Of a stretch of 64,000 bases of DNA, positions 63,322 to 64,000 are shown in pieces. How positions within the stretch are numbered: the first letter of the stretch is position 1; each line of letters opens with the position of its first letter. A program made the position numbers and the translations under genes. Source of the DNA: an uncultured Lacticaseibacillus sp. (GTDB taxonomy: Bacteria; Bacillota; Bacilli; Lactobacillales; Lactobacillaceae); NCBI GenBank assembly GCA_934370925.1, contig CAKRNG010000010.1:1-64000 (forward strand). Reading direction: 5' to 3'. Under the pieces are notes generated by a model that saw only the letters and a program-made list of their open reading frames with translations, made no database searches and was not told the origin of the DNA.

Positions 63322-64000
63322 ATGGCGTTCGCAACGTATGACGATGCCTTGGCGTACATTCATGGATTGCCAAGACTGCGGCCGAATAATGGACGCACAG
63401 AATTACACATGCTACTCGCAGCGGTTGGACACCCTGAACGTCAGGGACACTTTATCCACGTGACGGGTACGAATGGGAAGGGATCCACGACCAACGCAAT
63501 TGCGCACATTTTACAGGCGGGTGGCTTGCACGTGGGGATGTTTACGTCGCCGTTCATCAACCGGTTTAATGAGCGAATTCAGATTGACGGCGAACCGATC
63601 AGCGACGATGAAATCACCACGTTAGCCGGTGAAGTTGCTACGGCGATTACGACGCTTCAGGAACAAAATGCGGATTTCATCATCAAGGAATTTGAATTTG
63701 TGACGACGATGGGCTTTTTGGCTTTTGCCCGCGCAGGTTTGGACGTGTCTGTGATTGAAGTGGGGATCGGCGGGATGCACGATTCAACGAACGTTATCAC
63801 GCCTGAAGTTGCGGTCATCGTGAACGTTGCCCTTGACCACATGGAACTCCTCGGTGACACCATCGCGGCGATTGCACGAGAAAAGGCGGGAATCATTAAG
63901 CCGGGCGTGCCCGTGGTGACGGGACCGTTAACGGCAGACGCCGAGGAAGTCGTTGAAGAAGTTGCCGCGCAGCAGGAAAGCAACGTGCTTGTTTACGGCC
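63322..64000 (+). CDS. folC: Folylpolyglutamate synthase (5' part, cut by the window end)
   Basis: The first 226 codons are visible. The start ATG 63322 follows AAAGGAAG. It reads MAFATYDDALAYIHGLPRL and has the P-loop VTGTNGKGSTTNAI (47-60) and the family segment FTSPFINRFNERIQIDG. FolC adds glutamates to folates and holds them in the cell. valS-folC is a common order in lactobacilli. Confidence 0.93.
   Translation, partial: MAFATYDDALAYIHGLPRLRPNNGRTELHMLLAAVGHPERQGHFIHVTGTNGKGSTTNAIAHILQAGGLHVGMFTSPFINRFNERIQIDGEPISDDEITTLAGEVATAITTLQEQNADFIIKEFEFVTTMGFLAFARAGLDVSVIEVGIGGMHDSTNVITPEVAVIVNVALDHMELLGDTIAAIAREKAGIIKPGVPVVTGPLTADAEEVVEEVAAQQESNVLVYG

Noticed and set aside
1-64000. Prophage, insertion sequence or integrative element
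   Set aside because: No integrase, transposase, phage structural gene or att-like tRNA end was seen; the mobile-looking features are all short non-coding repeats.

Overview
The window reads as the chromosome of a Gram-positive, low-to-mid GC member of the Lactobacillaceae. The reasons are the gene families and their order (thrS, infC-rpmI-rplT, the yqeG-yqeH-yhbY-nadD-yqeK-rsfS string, ezrA next to a cysteine desulfurase and thiI), strong GGAGG ribosome sites, T-box leaders, lactobacillus-type YidC, EzrA and ArlRS proteins, and a coding GC that looks close to 50 percent. The species cannot be fixed from the sequence alone. No phage, plasmid, transposase, rRNA, tRNA or CRISPR locus is visible.

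Layout. 0-7 kb: a dispersed repeat, the T-box leader and thrS, a frameshifted sortase-like gene, a YitT protein, and the L20-leader operon infC-rpmI-rplT. 7-16 kb: accessory and envelope genes (MFS exporter, membrane-anchored EndA-like nuclease, M3 oligoendopeptidase, orphan TrpX-like binding protein, lipoprotein, MDR oxidoreductase, HAD phosphatase). 16-24 kb: a tight ribosome-assembly, NAD and tRNA-modification operon (yqeG to yceD), then gnd. 24-31 kb: an ArlRS-like two-component pair, an HD protein, a TrmH-type methyltransferase, a large non-coding repeat block, acylphosphatase, YidC and an HxlR regulator. 31-35 kb: T-box and pheST. 35-40 kb: a Bce-type peptide-antibiotic sensing and detoxification module on the minus strand. 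40-49 kb: mltG-udk-greA, Cof phosphatase, tex, a lipoprotein and a second YitT paralogue. 49-59 kb: LysM protein, rpsD, fRMsr, ezrA, cysteine desulfurase-thiI, an OppA-like protein and a membrane diguanylate cyclase. 59-64 kb: a repeat mosaic, T-box and valS, and the start of folC.

How the genes work together. Three aminoacyl-tRNA synthetase units (thrS, pheST, valS) are each under a T-box with a recognisable promoter and terminator, so they respond to their own uncharged tRNA. infC has no ATG at its best-spaced start and sits behind an L20-type leader, which fits two-layer autoregulation. The Bce-like kinase and regulator lie upstream of their ABC transporter, and a perfect inverted repeat of the BceR-box type sits in the gap between them.

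The most unusual content lies between genes. At least three families of small palindromic repeats (called A, B and C here) occur only in intergenic DNA. B and C occur side by side at five loci, an A element sits inside a C element at 59.8-60.0 kb, and the A hairpins show compensating base changes between copies. A 61-bp tandem repeat (28.8-29.0 kb), a 70-bp hairpin doublet (12.7-12.8 kb) and a long cruciform (35.2 kb) add to this. Among proteins, the main anomalies are a threonyl-tRNA synthetase whose editing-site residues are lost, a sortase-like gene split by one base, and a LysM protein with no standard start codon before its signal peptide.
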